From positions 21,055 to 85,054 of the forward strand of contig CASEVE010000013.1 of assembly GCA_949291295.1 (NCBI GenBank): a DNA stretch of 64,000 nucleotides, in the 5' to 3' direction. The DNA is from an uncultured Olsenella sp. GTDB lineage: Bacteria; Actinomycetota; Coriobacteriia; Coriobacteriales; Atopobiaceae. Positions within the stretch are counted from its first letter, which is position 1. Each line of letters opens with the position of its first letter. The notes under the pieces are model-generated. The model was not told the DNA's origin. It saw nothing but the letters and a program-made list of their open reading frames with translations, and ran no database searches. Of this stretch, positions 24,196-33,636 are shown piece after piece. Position numbers and translations under genes: made by a program.

Positions 24196-25344
24196 TCACG
24201 TGCGCAGTCGAAAGCCAAGCTCAAGCAGCGAGAAAAGTCTTTCGGCCGCCAGCGCGTAGAGCTCCTCGGCGCGCGCCAAGGCTTCCTCGAGCGGCATGGC
24301 GTCGATTGCCGTGGGAACCGTCGCGGCAAGCCCCGGCAGGCACGCCGCGTCCGCGCTCATGCCGCCCACCACGGCCACACACGGAACGCCCGCAGCCTTG
24401 CATGCCGCCGCCACGCCGGCCACAACCTTGCCGCGTGCCGTCTGCGCGTCGGCGTGACCCTCCCCCGTGACGCAGAGATCGACACCCTCAAGAAGCGCCG
24501 GGAAGTTTGCGAGCTCCAGGACGCGCGCGATTCCGCTTTCCACCCGCGCCTCCAGAAACGCCATCGCGCCGGCACCCAGGCCGCCCGCGGCGCCCGCACC
24601 AGGGATGCACGCGAAATCACGGCCAAACGTTGCTGCAAGCACGCGCGCATAGTTGGCCATCCCGGCGTCGAGCTCGGCCACCACCTCGGGGGTGGCCCCC
24701 TTCTGCGGGCCGTAGACCGCACTCGCTCCGTCGGGGCCTACGAGTGGGTTGTCTACGTCGCACATGAGGTGAAACTTCGTCCGTGCGACGCGCGGATCAA
24801 AGCGCCAGAGGTCAATTGAGACAACGTGAGCGAGGTCGGCACCGCAGCCTGCGAGCTCGCGCCCACGCGCGTCCAAGAACCGCGCGCCAAGTGCGCGCAT
24901 GCAGCCCATGCCACCGTCGTTGGTGGCGCTGCCGCCAATGGCGAGCGTCACGTCTCGCGCACCGGCATCAAGCGCGGCGCAGATGAGCTCGCCGGTACCG
25001 TAGGTGCTCGTGAGCAGCGGGTTCTTCTCGCCAGGCGAAAGCAGGGGCAGGCCGGAGGCGGCGGCCATCTCCACAACGGAGCGGCCATCGGGCAGCATGG
25101 CATACGCGGCTTCAACGGGACGTCCCAGGGGATCGTGCGCGCAAGCCCGCTTTAGCTCGCCGTCACAGGCCAGCGCAACGGCCTCCGCCGTGCCGTCGCC
25201 ACCGTCCGCCATGGGTATGCAGCGACATTCGCATTGCGGAAAGTGCCTGCGAGCTGCGGCCTCGAGCAGCCGGCCGGCGCGCACAGATGTGATGGTGCCC
25301 TTGAGCGAGTCTGACGCAAACACAAACCTCGGAACGCCGGCCAT
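24196..25344 (-). CDS. Glycerate kinase
   Basis: Phosphorylates D-glycerate (GlxK/GarK family, normally giving 2-phosphoglycerate). The ATG at 25344 (GGGAGG before it) gives MAGVPRFVFASDSLKGTITS and 382 aa, typical length. Conserved blocks: PDSLKG-like start, IPMADGGDGTAEAV, TLAIGGSATNDGGMGCMRAL, GAGAAGGLGAGAMAFL and LCVTGEGHADAQTARGK. Stand-alone gene, convergent with the gene at 23340. Confidence 0.95.
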   Translation of the reverse strand: MAGVPRFVFASDSLKGTITSVRAGRLLEAAARRHFPQCECRCIPMADGGDGTAEAVALACDGELKRACAHDPLGRPVEAAYAMLPDGRSVVEMAAASGLPLLSPGEKNPLLTSTYGTGELICAALDAGARDVTLAIGGSATNDGGMGCMRALGARFLDARGRELAGCGADLAHVVSIDLWRFDPRVARTKFHLMCDVDNPLVGPDGASAVYGPQKGATPEVVAELDAGMANYARVLAATFGRDFACIPGAGAAGGLGAGAMAFLEARVESGIARVLELANFPALLEGVDLCVTGEGHADAQTARGKVVAGVAAACKAAGVPCVAVVGGMSADAACLPGLAATVPTAIDAMPLEEALARAEELYALAAERLFSLLELGFRLRT

Positions 25345-25446
25345 ATGCCCTCCCCCTTGCGGCTTTGGCCAAGTATCCCACGTCTGAGGCTCCGGGCGCT
25401 CGAAAAGCAGGCGTTTTACGGCCGCCTGACCCCCTTGCGCGAGTTG

Positions 25447-25561
25447 TAGGTTGTTTGGCACCGACTCCTCAAGTACTACCGGGTTGGTGTCATTTTTCTA
25501 CCTGCGGATTTACGCGCAAAAAATGTCCTCTACTTGGCATGTCCCGGCAAAACAACCTACA
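25447..25561. repeat. Family H inverted-repeat element (about 115 bp)
   Basis: GTAGGTTGTTT at 25447 is mirrored by AAAACAACCTAC ending at 25561. The core contains CTCAAGTACTACCGG and an A-rich patch and no coding capacity. It looks like a miniature inverted-repeat element upstream of glycerate kinase. Confidence 0.65.
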
Positions 25562-25564
25562 ACC

Positions 25565-25598
25565 AAAAAAGGCCAGACGAGAAGCCTCGTCTGGCCTG
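25565..25598 (-). terminator. Terminator of tRNA-Pro
   Basis: AGGCCAGACGAGG / CTCGTCTGGCCT stem followed by TTTTTT on the minus strand, nine bases past the tRNA 3' end. Confidence 0.85.
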
Positions 25599-25606
25599 AA
25601 ATTACG

Positions 25607-25683
<77 letters not shown>

Positions 25684-25715
25684 TAGCAAGGGAGCATTCT
25701 AGCAGACTTTGCGCG

Positions 25716-26579
25716 CTAGGCCAAGGTTTTTGTGGCCCAGGCACGCCATCCCCGCTCTGTCTTGGCGCGTGACGCGGCCTCCCTAGCCGCCCCATCGCTC
25801 TCGCAGATGGCAAACGAGCATGTTCCCGAGCCCGTGACCTGCGCGGCAAGCACGCCGTCCCGCTCTTGCAGCCAACCCAAAACGTCGGCTATCGGAGGGC
25901 AGAGCGCCATGGCGGCACCTGCGAGGTTGTTGTGAAGACGGGCCGCAACGCCCCGGATGTCACCGGCGCCCAAGGCGGCGCACACGTCCTCGTAACCCGC
26001 GGGTTTTTCGCCGCTGCGGTCAAACTCGGCATAGGACTCCGGCGTTGAGCCGCCTTCGGCGCGTGGCATCACAAGGACGACCGGCATCTCGAGCCCCGGA
26101 AACGTCCGGTCGAGCACATCGCCCGCCCCAAGGTACAGGGAGGGCGCCGGATTCAGGAAGAAGGCCACGTCGGCGCCAACGCGACGGGCAACCGAGACCA
26201 CGCGCTGGTCGAGGGGGTCCACACCCCAGAGCTCGGCAAGGGCGCGCAGCGCTGCGCCGGCGTCCGCGGATGACCCGCCAAGGCCAGCGCGCTCCGGAAT
26301 GCAGGCTTCCACGTGGACACTCACGAGCGGCTGCACGCCAAGGGCGCCGGCGAGCATCGTTGCGGCCTTCCACACGCCGGTCTTCTCGGCAGGTATGCCA
26401 AGCTCGGGCGAGAAGCTCACGGTAAGCTCCGGCGCACGCTCCACGGAGACGGTGTCAAACAGCGCAACGGGCACCATCACGGAGTCAACGCGATGGTAGC
26501 CGCGCTCGTCACGCCCCTGATGAACGCCCAGGTGCAGGTTGATCTTGCAGGGCGTGGTAACGATTGTGGCCTGCGACAT
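25716..26579 (-). CDS. ispE: 4-diphosphocytidyl-2-C-methyl-D-erythritol kinase
   Basis: GHMP kinase of the MEP pathway. The 287-aa product starts TTPCKINLHLGV (motif 1). It has the ATP-binding glycine-rich motif ERAGLGGSSADAGAALRAL near residues 91-109 and a C-terminal AAQVTGSGTCSFAI motif 3. It follows veg by five bases, so the two are an operon; veg-ispE adjacency is also seen in Bacillus. Confidence 0.97.
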   Translation of the reverse strand: MSQATIVTTPCKINLHLGVHQGRDERGYHRVDSVMVPVALFDTVSVERAPELTVSFSPELGIPAEKTGVWKAATMLAGALGVQPLVSVHVEACIPERAGLGGSSADAGAALRALAELWGVDPLDQRVVSVARRVGADVAFFLNPAPSLYLGAGDVLDRTFPGLEMPVVLVMPRAEGGSTPESYAEFDRSGEKPAGYEDVCAALGAGDIRGVAARLHNNLAGAAMALCPPIADVLGWLQERDGVLAAQVTGSGTCSFAICESDGAAREAASRAKTERGWRAWATKTLA

Positions 26580-26584
26580 GCCGG

Positions 26585-26881
26585 CTACTCAGTCACGGGC
26601 TCGACAAAGTCGAAGAGGCGCTCGCCGGTCTCGATGTCAAAGAGCTCAACGGTGCCCGTGAGAACGTCCACGTACTGATACGACTGGCGCGCGGTGCGGC
26701 CACGGCGCTCCTCGACCTCCAGGATAAACAGTGAAGGATGGGCGTTTACCAGCGTACCCGTGCGCTCCACGATGCGCGAGCGGCCCATGTTGGCCTTCAC
26801 GCGCAGGCGCTTTCCCTCGAGCTCATGGAGCTCCTCGCGAATCTCATCAACCCGGTTGACGGGCGGAATCTCGTTTTCCAT
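26585..26881 (-). CDS. veg: Veg family protein
   Basis: 98-aa protein from the ATG at 26881, which has GGAGG five bases upstream; an in-frame GTG four codons earlier is less likely. It is a small beta-rich protein with VDEIREELHELEGKRLRVKA followed by RSRIVERTGTLVNAHPSLFI, as in Bacillus Veg, which is linked to biofilm and spore-outgrowth regulation. Its molecular role is unsettled. Operon with ispE. Confidence 0.88.
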   Translation of the reverse strand: MENEIPPVNRVDEIREELHELEGKRLRVKANMGRSRIVERTGTLVNAHPSLFILEVEERRGRTARQSYQYVDVLTGTVELFDIETGERLFDFVEPVTE

Positions 26882-27026
26882 ATGGCCCTCCACACGCCTT
26901 AAGGCGAAAAGTCCAGAATTACGGAACTTCTATCATATGGCGCAACGAGCCGCGGGGCAATCCGGTTCAATCTCTTGTCACGAGAAGACCATCGCGCGGA
27001 CGCGGCGCTGCGCTGCGGCGCAAAAA

Positions 27027-27086
27027 CCTGACAAACTACCCTGTCACCTTTGTCAGGTTAACTACCCTGTCACCTTTGTCAGGTTT
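27027..27086. repeat. Family A repeats upstream of the prolidase gene
   Basis: ACCTGACAAA and TTTGTCAGGT flank an ACTACCCTGTCACC core; a second unit shares the last part, with CCCTGTCACC starting at 27039 and 27065. The unit closes within 45 bases of the pepQ-like start codon, so it may lie in its promoter or leader. Confidence 0.8.
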
Positions 27087-27130
27087 TGGGCAGTGCTAAA
27101 CTGCCCGCAGGAAATGGTGATGGGAGAAAC

Positions 27131-28204
27131 ATGGACGAGAAGCGCCTGGCTCGTGTACGTAAAAACCTTGCGAGAAGGGGCCTCACGCAGGTCCTCATTG
27201 TGGACCCGCTCTCAATCTGGTGGCTCTGCGGCTACTACACCGAGCCCTACGAGCGCTTTCTTGCGCTCCTTGTGGGCGCGGAGGGCACACCTACGCTCTT
27301 TGTCAACCGCCTCTTCCCCGACGCATCCGACTGCGGAGCGCGCGTCGTTAGCTTCTCCGACACCGACGACCCCATGGCGCTCGTCGCCGCACGGACCGCG
27401 CACGACCTCCCGCTCGGCGTGGACAAGGACCTTGCGGCGCGCTGGCTCGTGCCGCTCATGGAGTCCGGTGCGGCCTCGGGCTTTGTCCTTGCCTCGGACG
27501 CGGTGGACGATGCCCGCTCCATCAAGGACGCCCGCGAGCGCGAGCTCATGCGAGCAGCCTCCGCCGTCAACGACGAGGCAATGTCATGGCTCGTCGACCA
27601 GGTGCGACCAGGCGTCACGGAGCGGCAGATCGCAGACGGGCTTCTTGCCGAGTACCGGCGTCTGGGAGCCGAGAGCCACTCCTTCTCGCCCATCGTGAGC
27701 TTTGGAGACCACGCCGCCGACCCGCACCACGAGCCCGACGACACGCCCCTCGAGCTTGGGGACATGGTCCTTTTTGACGTGGGCTGCAAGCGTGCGTGGT
27801 ACTGCTCGGACATGACGCGCACCTTCTTTACCGCCGAGCCGACCGAGCACCAGCGAGCCGTCTACGACGCCGTGCTGCGCGCCAACGAAGCCGCCGAGCA
27901 TCTCGTAAGGCCAGGGGTGACGTTTGCCGAGATTGACCGCGCGGCACGCAGCGTCATCGAGGAGGCCGGGTGGGGACCTGCCTTCACGCACCGGCTGGGG
28001 CACCAGATCGGCCTCGTCGACCATGAGCCCGGAGACGTGAGCTCAACGCATGACGAGCCGGTGCGCCCGGGGCAGTGCTTCTCCATCGAGCCTGGAATCT
28101 ACCTGCCTGGAGACATGGGGGTGCGCATCGAGGACCTCGTCATCGTGACCGAGGATGGCTGCGAGGTGCTCAACCGCTATCCCAAGGGGCTCACGGTTCT
28201 GTAA
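27131..28204 (+). CDS. M24 family Xaa-Pro peptidase
   Basis: Metallopeptidase that cuts the bond before proline. The ATG at 27131 with GGGAGA upstream gives MDEKRLARVRKNLARRGLTQ and 357 aa. The creatinase-like N domain is followed by the pitta-bread catalytic domain with metal ligands in VLFDVGCKRAWYCSDMTRTF (two Asp), HRLGHQIGLVDHE (His), CFSIEPGIYLPG (Glu) and GVRIEDLVIVTEDG (Glu). It fits Xaa-Pro dipeptidase (PepQ) or aminopeptidase; length favours the dipeptidase-like group. Single gene. Confidence 0.93.
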   Translation: MDEKRLARVRKNLARRGLTQVLIVDPLSIWWLCGYYTEPYERFLALLVGAEGTPTLFVNRLFPDASDCGARVVSFSDTDDPMALVAARTAHDLPLGVDKDLAARWLVPLMESGAASGFVLASDAVDDARSIKDARERELMRAASAVNDEAMSWLVDQVRPGVTERQIADGLLAEYRRLGAESHSFSPIVSFGDHAADPHHEPDDTPLELGDMVLFDVGCKRAWYCSDMTRTFFTAEPTEHQRAVYDAVLRANEAAEHLVRPGVTFAEIDRAARSVIEEAGWGPAFTHRLGHQIGLVDHEPGDVSSTHDEPVRPGQCFSIEPGIYLPGDMGVRIEDLVIVTEDGCEVLNRYPKGLTVL

Positions 28205-28237
28205 GGCACGCCGTTCCGGAGGGGTCTACTCGACCTC

Positions 28238-28340
28238 TCCGGAAATTAACGGACATTGGTTTGCTTAAAAATGCCGTTTTGCGAAGAAAAGGCCAGTTGA
28301 CGGAGATTTTTCAGCAAACCAATGTCCGTTAATTTCCGGG
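28238..28340. repeat. Family G: 102-bp miniature inverted-repeat element
   Basis: CCGGAAATTAACGGACATTG... (28239-28264) is exactly mirrored at 28314-28339. The arms continue through GCTTAAAAAT / ATTTTTCAGC with one mismatch, making about 34 bp per arm. It is much more AT-rich than its surroundings and lies between the convergent prolidase and nagB genes. It resembles a MITE; no coding capacity. Confidence 0.85.
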
Positions 28341-28359
28341 GGTCTTGGGTAGCGCGGCA

Positions 28360-28400
28360 AAAAGCGGCGGGCGAAGGCCGTCTGGCCTTCGCCCGCCGCG
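28360..28400 (-). terminator. Intrinsic terminator of nagB
   Basis: GCGGCGGGCGAAGGCC / GGCCTTCGCCCGCCGC (16-bp perfect stem, four-base loop) followed by TTTTTGCC on the minus strand, 25 bases after the nagB stop. Confidence 0.9.
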
Positions 28401-28423
28401 CGCTTTTAATCGATAGGGCGAGG

Positions 28424-29158
28424 TTACTCGGCGGGGCAGAGCGAGAGCGCGGCCTCGTCGGCAACCACGATGCAGTTGGGGTGAAGCTGCAGGATGGAAG
28501 CCTGGCAGGACGGGGCGATCGGGCCATAGCACATGTCGTGGACGGCCTGGGCCTTGACCTCGCCGTTGGCAATCACGAGGACGGAGCGGGCGGCCATGAT
28601 GGTGCCAATACCCATGGTGTAGGCCTGACGCGGCACGTCGTCGATGCTATCAAAGAGGCGGCTGTTGGCCTGGATGGTGGACTCGGTGAGGTCCACGCAG
28701 TGGGTGCCCTTCACAAAGGCGTCTCCGGGCTCGTTGAAGCCGATGTGGCCGTTGTTGCCAATGCCGAGGAGCTGCAGGTCCTGGTGACCAGCGGCGGCAA
28801 CGGCAGCGTCATACTCGGCGCAGGCAGCCTCGTAGTCCTCCATGAGGCCGTCGGGCACGTGCGTGTTGGCCTTGTCGATGTTTACGTGATCGAAGAGGTT
28901 CACGTTCATGAAGTAGCGGTAGCTCTGGTCGTGATCGCCGGGAAGGCCGCGATACTCGTCGAGGTTATAGGTCTTGACCTGCGAGAAGTCAAGATCGCCA
29001 GCCTCATAGGCGGCAGCGAGGTTCTTGTAGGTCCCGATGGGCGTGGAGCCGGTGGCAAGGCCGAGCACGCAGTCCGGCTTGAGCGTGACCTGGGCCGCGA
29101 TGATGGCAGCGGCCTTGCGGCTCATGTCCTCGTAATCCTTGGCGCGAACGATTCTCAT
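28424..29158 (-). CDS. nagB: Glucosamine-6-phosphate deaminase
   Basis: Converts glucosamine-6-phosphate to fructose-6-phosphate and ammonia. The ATG at 29158 (GGAAGGGA upstream) gives MRIVRAKDYEDMSRKAAAII and 244 aa, normal. Conserved parts: LGLATGSTPIGTYKNL, TYNLDEYRGL (catalytic Asp), GIGNNGHIGFNEPG, and TMGIGTIMAARSVLVIANG. No nagA nearby. The 273 bp upstream (29159-29431) shows no feature I can name. Confidence 0.97.
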   Translation of the reverse strand: MRIVRAKDYEDMSRKAAAIIAAQVTLKPDCVLGLATGSTPIGTYKNLAAAYEAGDLDFSQVKTYNLDEYRGLPGDHDQSYRYFMNVNLFDHVNIDKANTHVPDGLMEDYEAACAEYDAAVAAAGHQDLQLLGIGNNGHIGFNEPGDAFVKGTHCVDLTESTIQANSRLFDSIDDVPRQAYTMGIGTIMAARSVLVIANGEVKAQAVHDMCYGPIAPSCQASILQLHPNCIVVADEAALSLCPAE

Positions 29159-29431
29159 GATACGTCCCTTCCTGATAGCGACGAACAACACGTTCGTCGT
29201 GCGGCCCCATCGGCCGCGGCCAATGTGACTGCGACCACCAGGGCGAGGTCGCCAAAAACACTGCTGAGAAGAACCCGCCGCGTCGAGGCCCCTGCCCGTC
29301 CACGACGAACCGAGGCGTGCCGCCCCGGACCATTTTCTATCATGCACCCTTCAGCCACTCACCGGCGGCATAATTTGGGTGAGCGGTAGATTGCGTGAGA
29401 CTGGTGTTAGATCGATCTGTCGCGCCACGGC

Positions 29432-30052
29432 CTAGAGCTTGGCAGCAAGGTCCTCAAGGGCGTGGAAGCGGTGCGAGATCAGATTCTTCTCGTCGAGCGA
29501 GAGCTCGGCCATCGTGCGGCCCGGGGTCTCGTTGGGGAGAAACAGCGGGTCGTAGCCAAAGCCGCCGTCACCGCGCGGCTGCCAACCCACCATGCCCTCG
29601 CAGTCACCGTCGCCGCGCAGAACCTCGTCGCCGCGCACGAGCACCACGCTCGAGTGGAAGCGCGCCGTACGTCGCTCGTCGGGGACGTCCGCCATCTGCT
29701 CCATGAGCTTTTCGTTGTTGGCCGCATCGTTTCCATGCTCACCCGCCCAGCGCGCCGAGAAGATCCCGGGGGCGCCATCAAGGGCGTCCACGCACAGGCC
29801 CGAGTCGTCCGCCACGGCCATGAGAAGGCCTGTTTCGGCCTGTGCGGCACGAGCCTTGATGAGGGCGTTGTCAAAGAACGTCTCCCCGTCCTCCACCGGA
29901 TCGGGAAAGTCGCCAAGCTCGCCGAGCGCAACAAAGCGCACGCCCGGCATGGCCGGAGAGAGAATGGCCTCGATCTCAATGACCTTGTGCGCGTTACCCG
30001 TCGCCACCACAACGGTACGGTCGGGATCGAGCTCACTGATGGTAATGCTCAC
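29432..30052 (-). CDS. rdgB: XTP/dITP diphosphatase (non-canonical purine NTP pyrophosphatase)
   Basis: House-cleaning Ham1/RdgB enzyme that hydrolyses ITP, dITP and XTP. The 206-aa product has VVVATGNAHKVIEIEAIL, DPVEDGETFFDNALIKARAA, VADDSGLCVDAL and the C-terminal GGFGYDPLFLPNE and SHRFHAL blocks. In many Gram-positive bacteria rph and rdgB are adjacent; here a decayed glycosidase gene separates them. Confidence 0.97.
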   Translation of the reverse strand: MSITISELDPDRTVVVATGNAHKVIEIEAILSPAMPGVRFVALGELGDFPDPVEDGETFFDNALIKARAAQAETGLLMAVADDSGLCVDALDGAPGIFSARWAGEHGNDAANNEKLMEQMADVPDERRTARFHSSVVLVRGDEVLRGDGDCEGMVGWQPRGDGGFGYDPLFLPNETPGRTMAELSLDEKNLISHRFHALEDLAAKL

Positions 30053-30065
30053 GGTATCTCCTTAG

Positions 30066-30101
30066 AAAAAGGGCTGCCGCGCGGTAGCACGCGGCAGCCC
30101 C
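30066..30101 (-). terminator. Intrinsic terminator of the GH2 gene
   Basis: GGGGCTGCCGCG / CGCGGCAGCCC stem followed by TTTTT on the minus strand, 20 bases after the stop at 30123. Confidence 0.88.
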
Positions 30102-30122
30102 ATGTTACTCGTTGACCCGCGC

Positions 30123-32669
30123 CTAGCGCTCGCGGCGTGCCCCTCGCACGGCCACAGCAGACGCAGTGGCGAGAAGACCGAAGGTCAGAAGCGACGTTGT
30201 CGGGTCGGCAGCCTCGCCCGCAGACGGGAGGGCAACGTCATCGGAGGCAGGGCCTGCCGGCTTCTCGTCGGAGGGCTTGACGTCGTCACTGGGACGCTTG
30301 TCGCCCTGCTGGTCGTCGGGGTCGGACGTGCCCTGCTGGTCGTTGCCGGGCTTGACGTCGTCGCTGCCGGGCTTCTGGTCGTCGCCGGGCTTGACGTCCT
30401 CGCCGGGCTGCTCGTCGTCGCCAGGCTCGGGCTGCTGCTGGTCGTCTCCGCCGGGCTTGGTGTCCTCGCCGGGCTCGGGCTCCGGCTCGGGCTCCGCCTC
30501 CGTCACCTGGAAGGTGGCGGTGAGCTCGCCGTAGGAGACGGTGAGGGTCTGCACGCCGGCAACGGCGGCGTCGTAGCCGGAAACCTCAACGTCGTCCGTC
30601 ACGTCAACGCTGGTGCCGTCATCGTAGACGGCCTCAACCTTCATGCCCGCAAGATCGAGCTCCTCGCCCTGGACATACGTGGTCTTGGCAGGCGCCGTCA
30701 CCACAATGCGGTCAAGCACGGGCGCCGGGGGCTCCTCGAGCGTAACCACAACGCTGGCGACAAGTGCCGACTCGTCCGCAGACACACCCGGAATCAGCGA
30801 GAGCGTACCGCTAACCGTCTGCGAACCCGCAGTCTCGGCGTCGTAGCTCCCCTCATCCCATATAACGGGCAGGCTCGTTGCCACATCGCCCTCAAGCTGA
30901 ACCATCACCTCAGCAGGTAGACCCAACTCAGAGGAGGGGGTCCCCACCTCGGCCACAACGGGCTCAACATCGAGCACCTGGACAAGCGCCCGCGACGTCT
31001 CGATCGCGCGACCCTTGAGGCGCACGTAGAAACCCTCGCTCGTTCCCTGAGCAACGCTCACGCGCAGGTAGCGAGCCGTCTGCCCAACCTTATCGGTGCT
31101 GGCAAGGCCACTTACGCCGTCCGTCATGTGGTCGGCAACAGACGCCCACGTCACTCCGTCATAGGAGACCTCCACCTTGTAGCGGTGGGCCTCGGCCTCG
31201 CCGGCCTAAGTGAACTGGACCTCGCTCATGTCGTAGATGCCCGCGGTGTCGACCATCCACCACACCTCGGCGTCATCGGCCGCGGGCACCCAGTGCTTTG
31301 CGGGGTTGCCCTCGTTGCCGTCGCCGGGCGTCACGCCGTCGGCGCAGGAGCTTGCCGTAGCCACCTTGTTGTACTCAAGGTCGAGAAGCGCGGAGAGCTC
31401 CTCGCCCGAGGCGGTGAACTCGGAGATCTCGACCCACTGGGCACTTCCGTTGTCCTGACGCTTGGCCTCGAGGTCTGCCACGCCGTACTTGTCGCAGGCG
31501 TCATAGAAGGCCTGGGAGTGCGGGTAGTGTGCCATGCGCACGAAGTTGAAGCCGTACTCGCGCAGGCGCTTGATCTCTGCGTCAACCACGTCGTCCGAAA
31601 CGGCGTTGCCGAGCATGTACGTCTCGGAGTGGAGGTTCGTGCCGTTGAGGTGCACGCGCTCGCCGTTGATGAGGCAGGCCGTGCCCCCGCTATCGCGCAC
31701 CCACTCGATGGTGCGGATGCCAAAGGTGGTCTCCACGGTGTCGCAGACCTCACCGTTCTGGAAAACGGTGGTGCGCACGGTGTAGAGCTCGGGGGTGTCC
31801 GTGGACCAGAGACGCGGGTTGGAAACGGTGACATCCTGCGAGAAGGTGATCTTCTCGCCTGCCGGAACGACCTGCTCGCTCTGCGTCTCGGTGGCCACGG
31901 AGCCGTCCTCGTTCAAAATCTCCGTCTTCACCGTAACCTGGGCCTCGGCGGCGCCGCTGTTCTCGACCTCGGTCTTGGCATTCACCGTAGCGGAGGAGTG
32001 GTCGTCCGCAAGCGACGTGGTAGCGAGAAACACCCCGCCGCCGCCAACGGTACCGGAGGACACGGCGTCCGTGACGTGCACGGGGTCGGTCACCGTAAGG
32101 GTGACGTTGCGGTAGAGGCCGCCAAAGTACTGGAAGTCGGGGTTGTTCTTGCCGGGTGCGAAGGCCGCGTTGGGATTGGTGTCCAGCTTCACGGCAAGCA
32201 CGTTCTCCTCGCCGGCGGGCGCCAGCTTATCCGTGATGTCACACGAGAACTCCGTGTAGCCGCCCTCGTGCGTGCCGAGCTTCTCGCCGTTGAGCCAGAC
32301 CTCGGCCTTTTGCATGGCCGCCCCAAAGGTGATCAGCGCGCGGCGGCCGTCCTGGACGGTCTCGGGGGTCTCGAAGTGCCGGCGGTACCAGAAGACGCCC
32401 AGGTCCTCGTGGTAGTAGTTCTCCGGCGTGTACTTGATCGTGCTGTGGGGCACGTTGGCGTAGAGCCACTCGGAGTCGTCGTAGTCCGCGGCATCCGCGC
32501 CGCTCACGTTACCCTCCCAGAAGCGCCAGTCGTTGTTGAAGCTCATCTCGACGCGGCCCTGGGAGGCGGCGCGCGCAGACCCGGGAACAAGCGCAAGTGC
32601 GCCCACCAGAGCCAGCGTGGCCACGAGGATTGCGGCAAACGCGCCGCAGAGCGTCCTTCTCAGTCTCAT
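30123..32669 (-). pseudogene. Cell-wall-anchored GH2 (beta-galactosidase-like) glycosidase, internally deleted and interrupted by an amber codon
   Basis: Starts at the ATG at 32669 with a signal peptide (MRLRRTLCGAFAAILVATLA...SARAAS). GH2 sugar-binding and Ig-like domains follow (NNDWRFWEGN; YRRHFETPETV; WLNGEKLGTHEGGYTEF). The TIM barrel stops soon after it begins: FVRMAHYPHSQAFYDACDKYG runs straight into ADLEAKRQDNG and a discoidin-like domain. The part with both catalytic glutamates is therefore missing. An in-frame TAG at 31206-31208 follows VQFT. Beyond it the same frame continues with AGEAEAHRYKVEVSYDGVTW, bacterial Ig-like domains, a Pro/Asp/Lys-rich spacer, the sortase-type motif LPSAG, a membrane helix and RGARRER. 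It was probably a surface exo-glycosidase; as read it is inactive. It separates rph from rdgB. Confidence 0.85.
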
Positions 32670-32708
32670 ATTTTCCCACCCATATCGTCTTGCGACTAAC
32701 ACCATTCA

Positions 32709-32723
32709 GCTAACGTTTACAAA
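32709..32723. promoter_or_regulatory. Possible LacI-type operator before the GH2 gene
   Basis: On the minus strand TTGTAAACGTTAGCT has the AAACGTT centre of LacI/GalR-type sites but one imperfect half. It is 40 bases upstream of the GH2 start. Weak evidence. Confidence 0.3.
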
Positions 32724-32819
32724 TGAGATTGGGCCAGCTCAGAGACTCATTTTGCAAATCCGCGAACAGTGTCCTACGCTAGGCGGACGTGGCATGGGGC
32801 AGGAGGGCGCAACACGGGC

Positions 32820-33560
32820 CTAGAGGCGATACCCCGTGACCTCGGACTGGAGGCGCGCAAGTCGGGCTATGCCCGCCTGCGAGAGATCGAGAAGCTTATC
32901 AAGCTGCGCGCGGTCAATCGTGGCGCGCTCGCCGGTACCCTGAACCTCCACGATGCGACCGTCACCTGTCCCCACGAGGTTGAGGTCAACCTCGGCGTTC
33001 GAGTCCTCGGGATAGTCAAGGTCGAGCAGCGCAATGCCGTCCACAAAGCCCGCCGAGACAGCGGCAACCTGACCCGTGAGCGGGAGGCGCGGCAGCCGGC
33101 CCTTCTCGACCATCCCCATGAGCGCCTGGTGCAGCGCCACCCAGGCACCGGTGATCGATGCCGTGCGCGTGCCGCCGTCGGCCTGGATGACGTCGCAGTC
33201 CAGCGTGATAGTGACCTCACCAAGGCGGTCGAGGCGACAGACGGAGCGGAGGCTGCGCCCGATGAGGCGCTCGATCTCCATGGAGCGGCCCTTGCGCCCG
33301 CGATACTCGCGCGGCGTGCGGCGGTTGCCCGCGGCGGGCAGCATCGCGTACTCGGCCGTGACCCATCCCGCATGCGCGCCCTTGCGCCAGGCAGGAACGC
33401 CCTCCTCCACGCTGGCGGAGCAGAGCACGCGCGTGTCACCAAACTCGGCAAGACAGGAGCCCGCGGCGTTTTTCATGACGCCCGGCGTAAGCGTGACGGG
33501 ACGCATCTCGTCTGCGGCGCGGCCGGACGGGCGACGCTCGGGCAGGGTGGGGTTGCTCAT
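32820..33560 (-). CDS. rph: Ribonuclease PH
   Basis: Phosphorolytic 3' to 5' exoribonuclease that trims tRNA 3' ends. The ATG at 33560 gives MSNPTLPERRPSGRAADEMR and 246 aa. RNase PH blocks: TRVLCSASVEEGVPAW, GWVTAEYAMLPAAGNRRTPR, IGRSLRSVCRL, TLDCDVIQADGGTRTASITG, and DLDYPEDSNAEVDLNLV. Typical length. It lies just downstream of tRNA-Val, behind a terminator. Confidence 0.98.
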   Translation of the reverse strand: MSNPTLPERRPSGRAADEMRPVTLTPGVMKNAAGSCLAEFGDTRVLCSASVEEGVPAWRKGAHAGWVTAEYAMLPAAGNRRTPREYRGRKGRSMEIERLIGRSLRSVCRLDRLGEVTITLDCDVIQADGGTRTASITGAWVALHQALMGMVEKGRLPRLPLTGQVAAVSAGFVDGIALLDLDYPEDSNAEVDLNLVGTGDGRIVEVQGTGERATIDRAQLDKLLDLSQAGIARLARLQSEVTGYRL

Positions 33561-33636
33561 GGGGCTCCTATCTTTTGTCGTTTTTCCTGGCCCCATTGTA
33601 GCGAGGCCAGGGCGCGGCGACGCCTCGGAGCGCACG

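Noticed and set aside
31206..31208. Amber readthrough or pyrrolysine/selenocysteine-like recoding in the GH2 gene
   Set aside because: The codon is TAG, not the TGA used for selenocysteine, and no recoding context was seen; the same gene also has lost its catalytic core, so decay is simpler.
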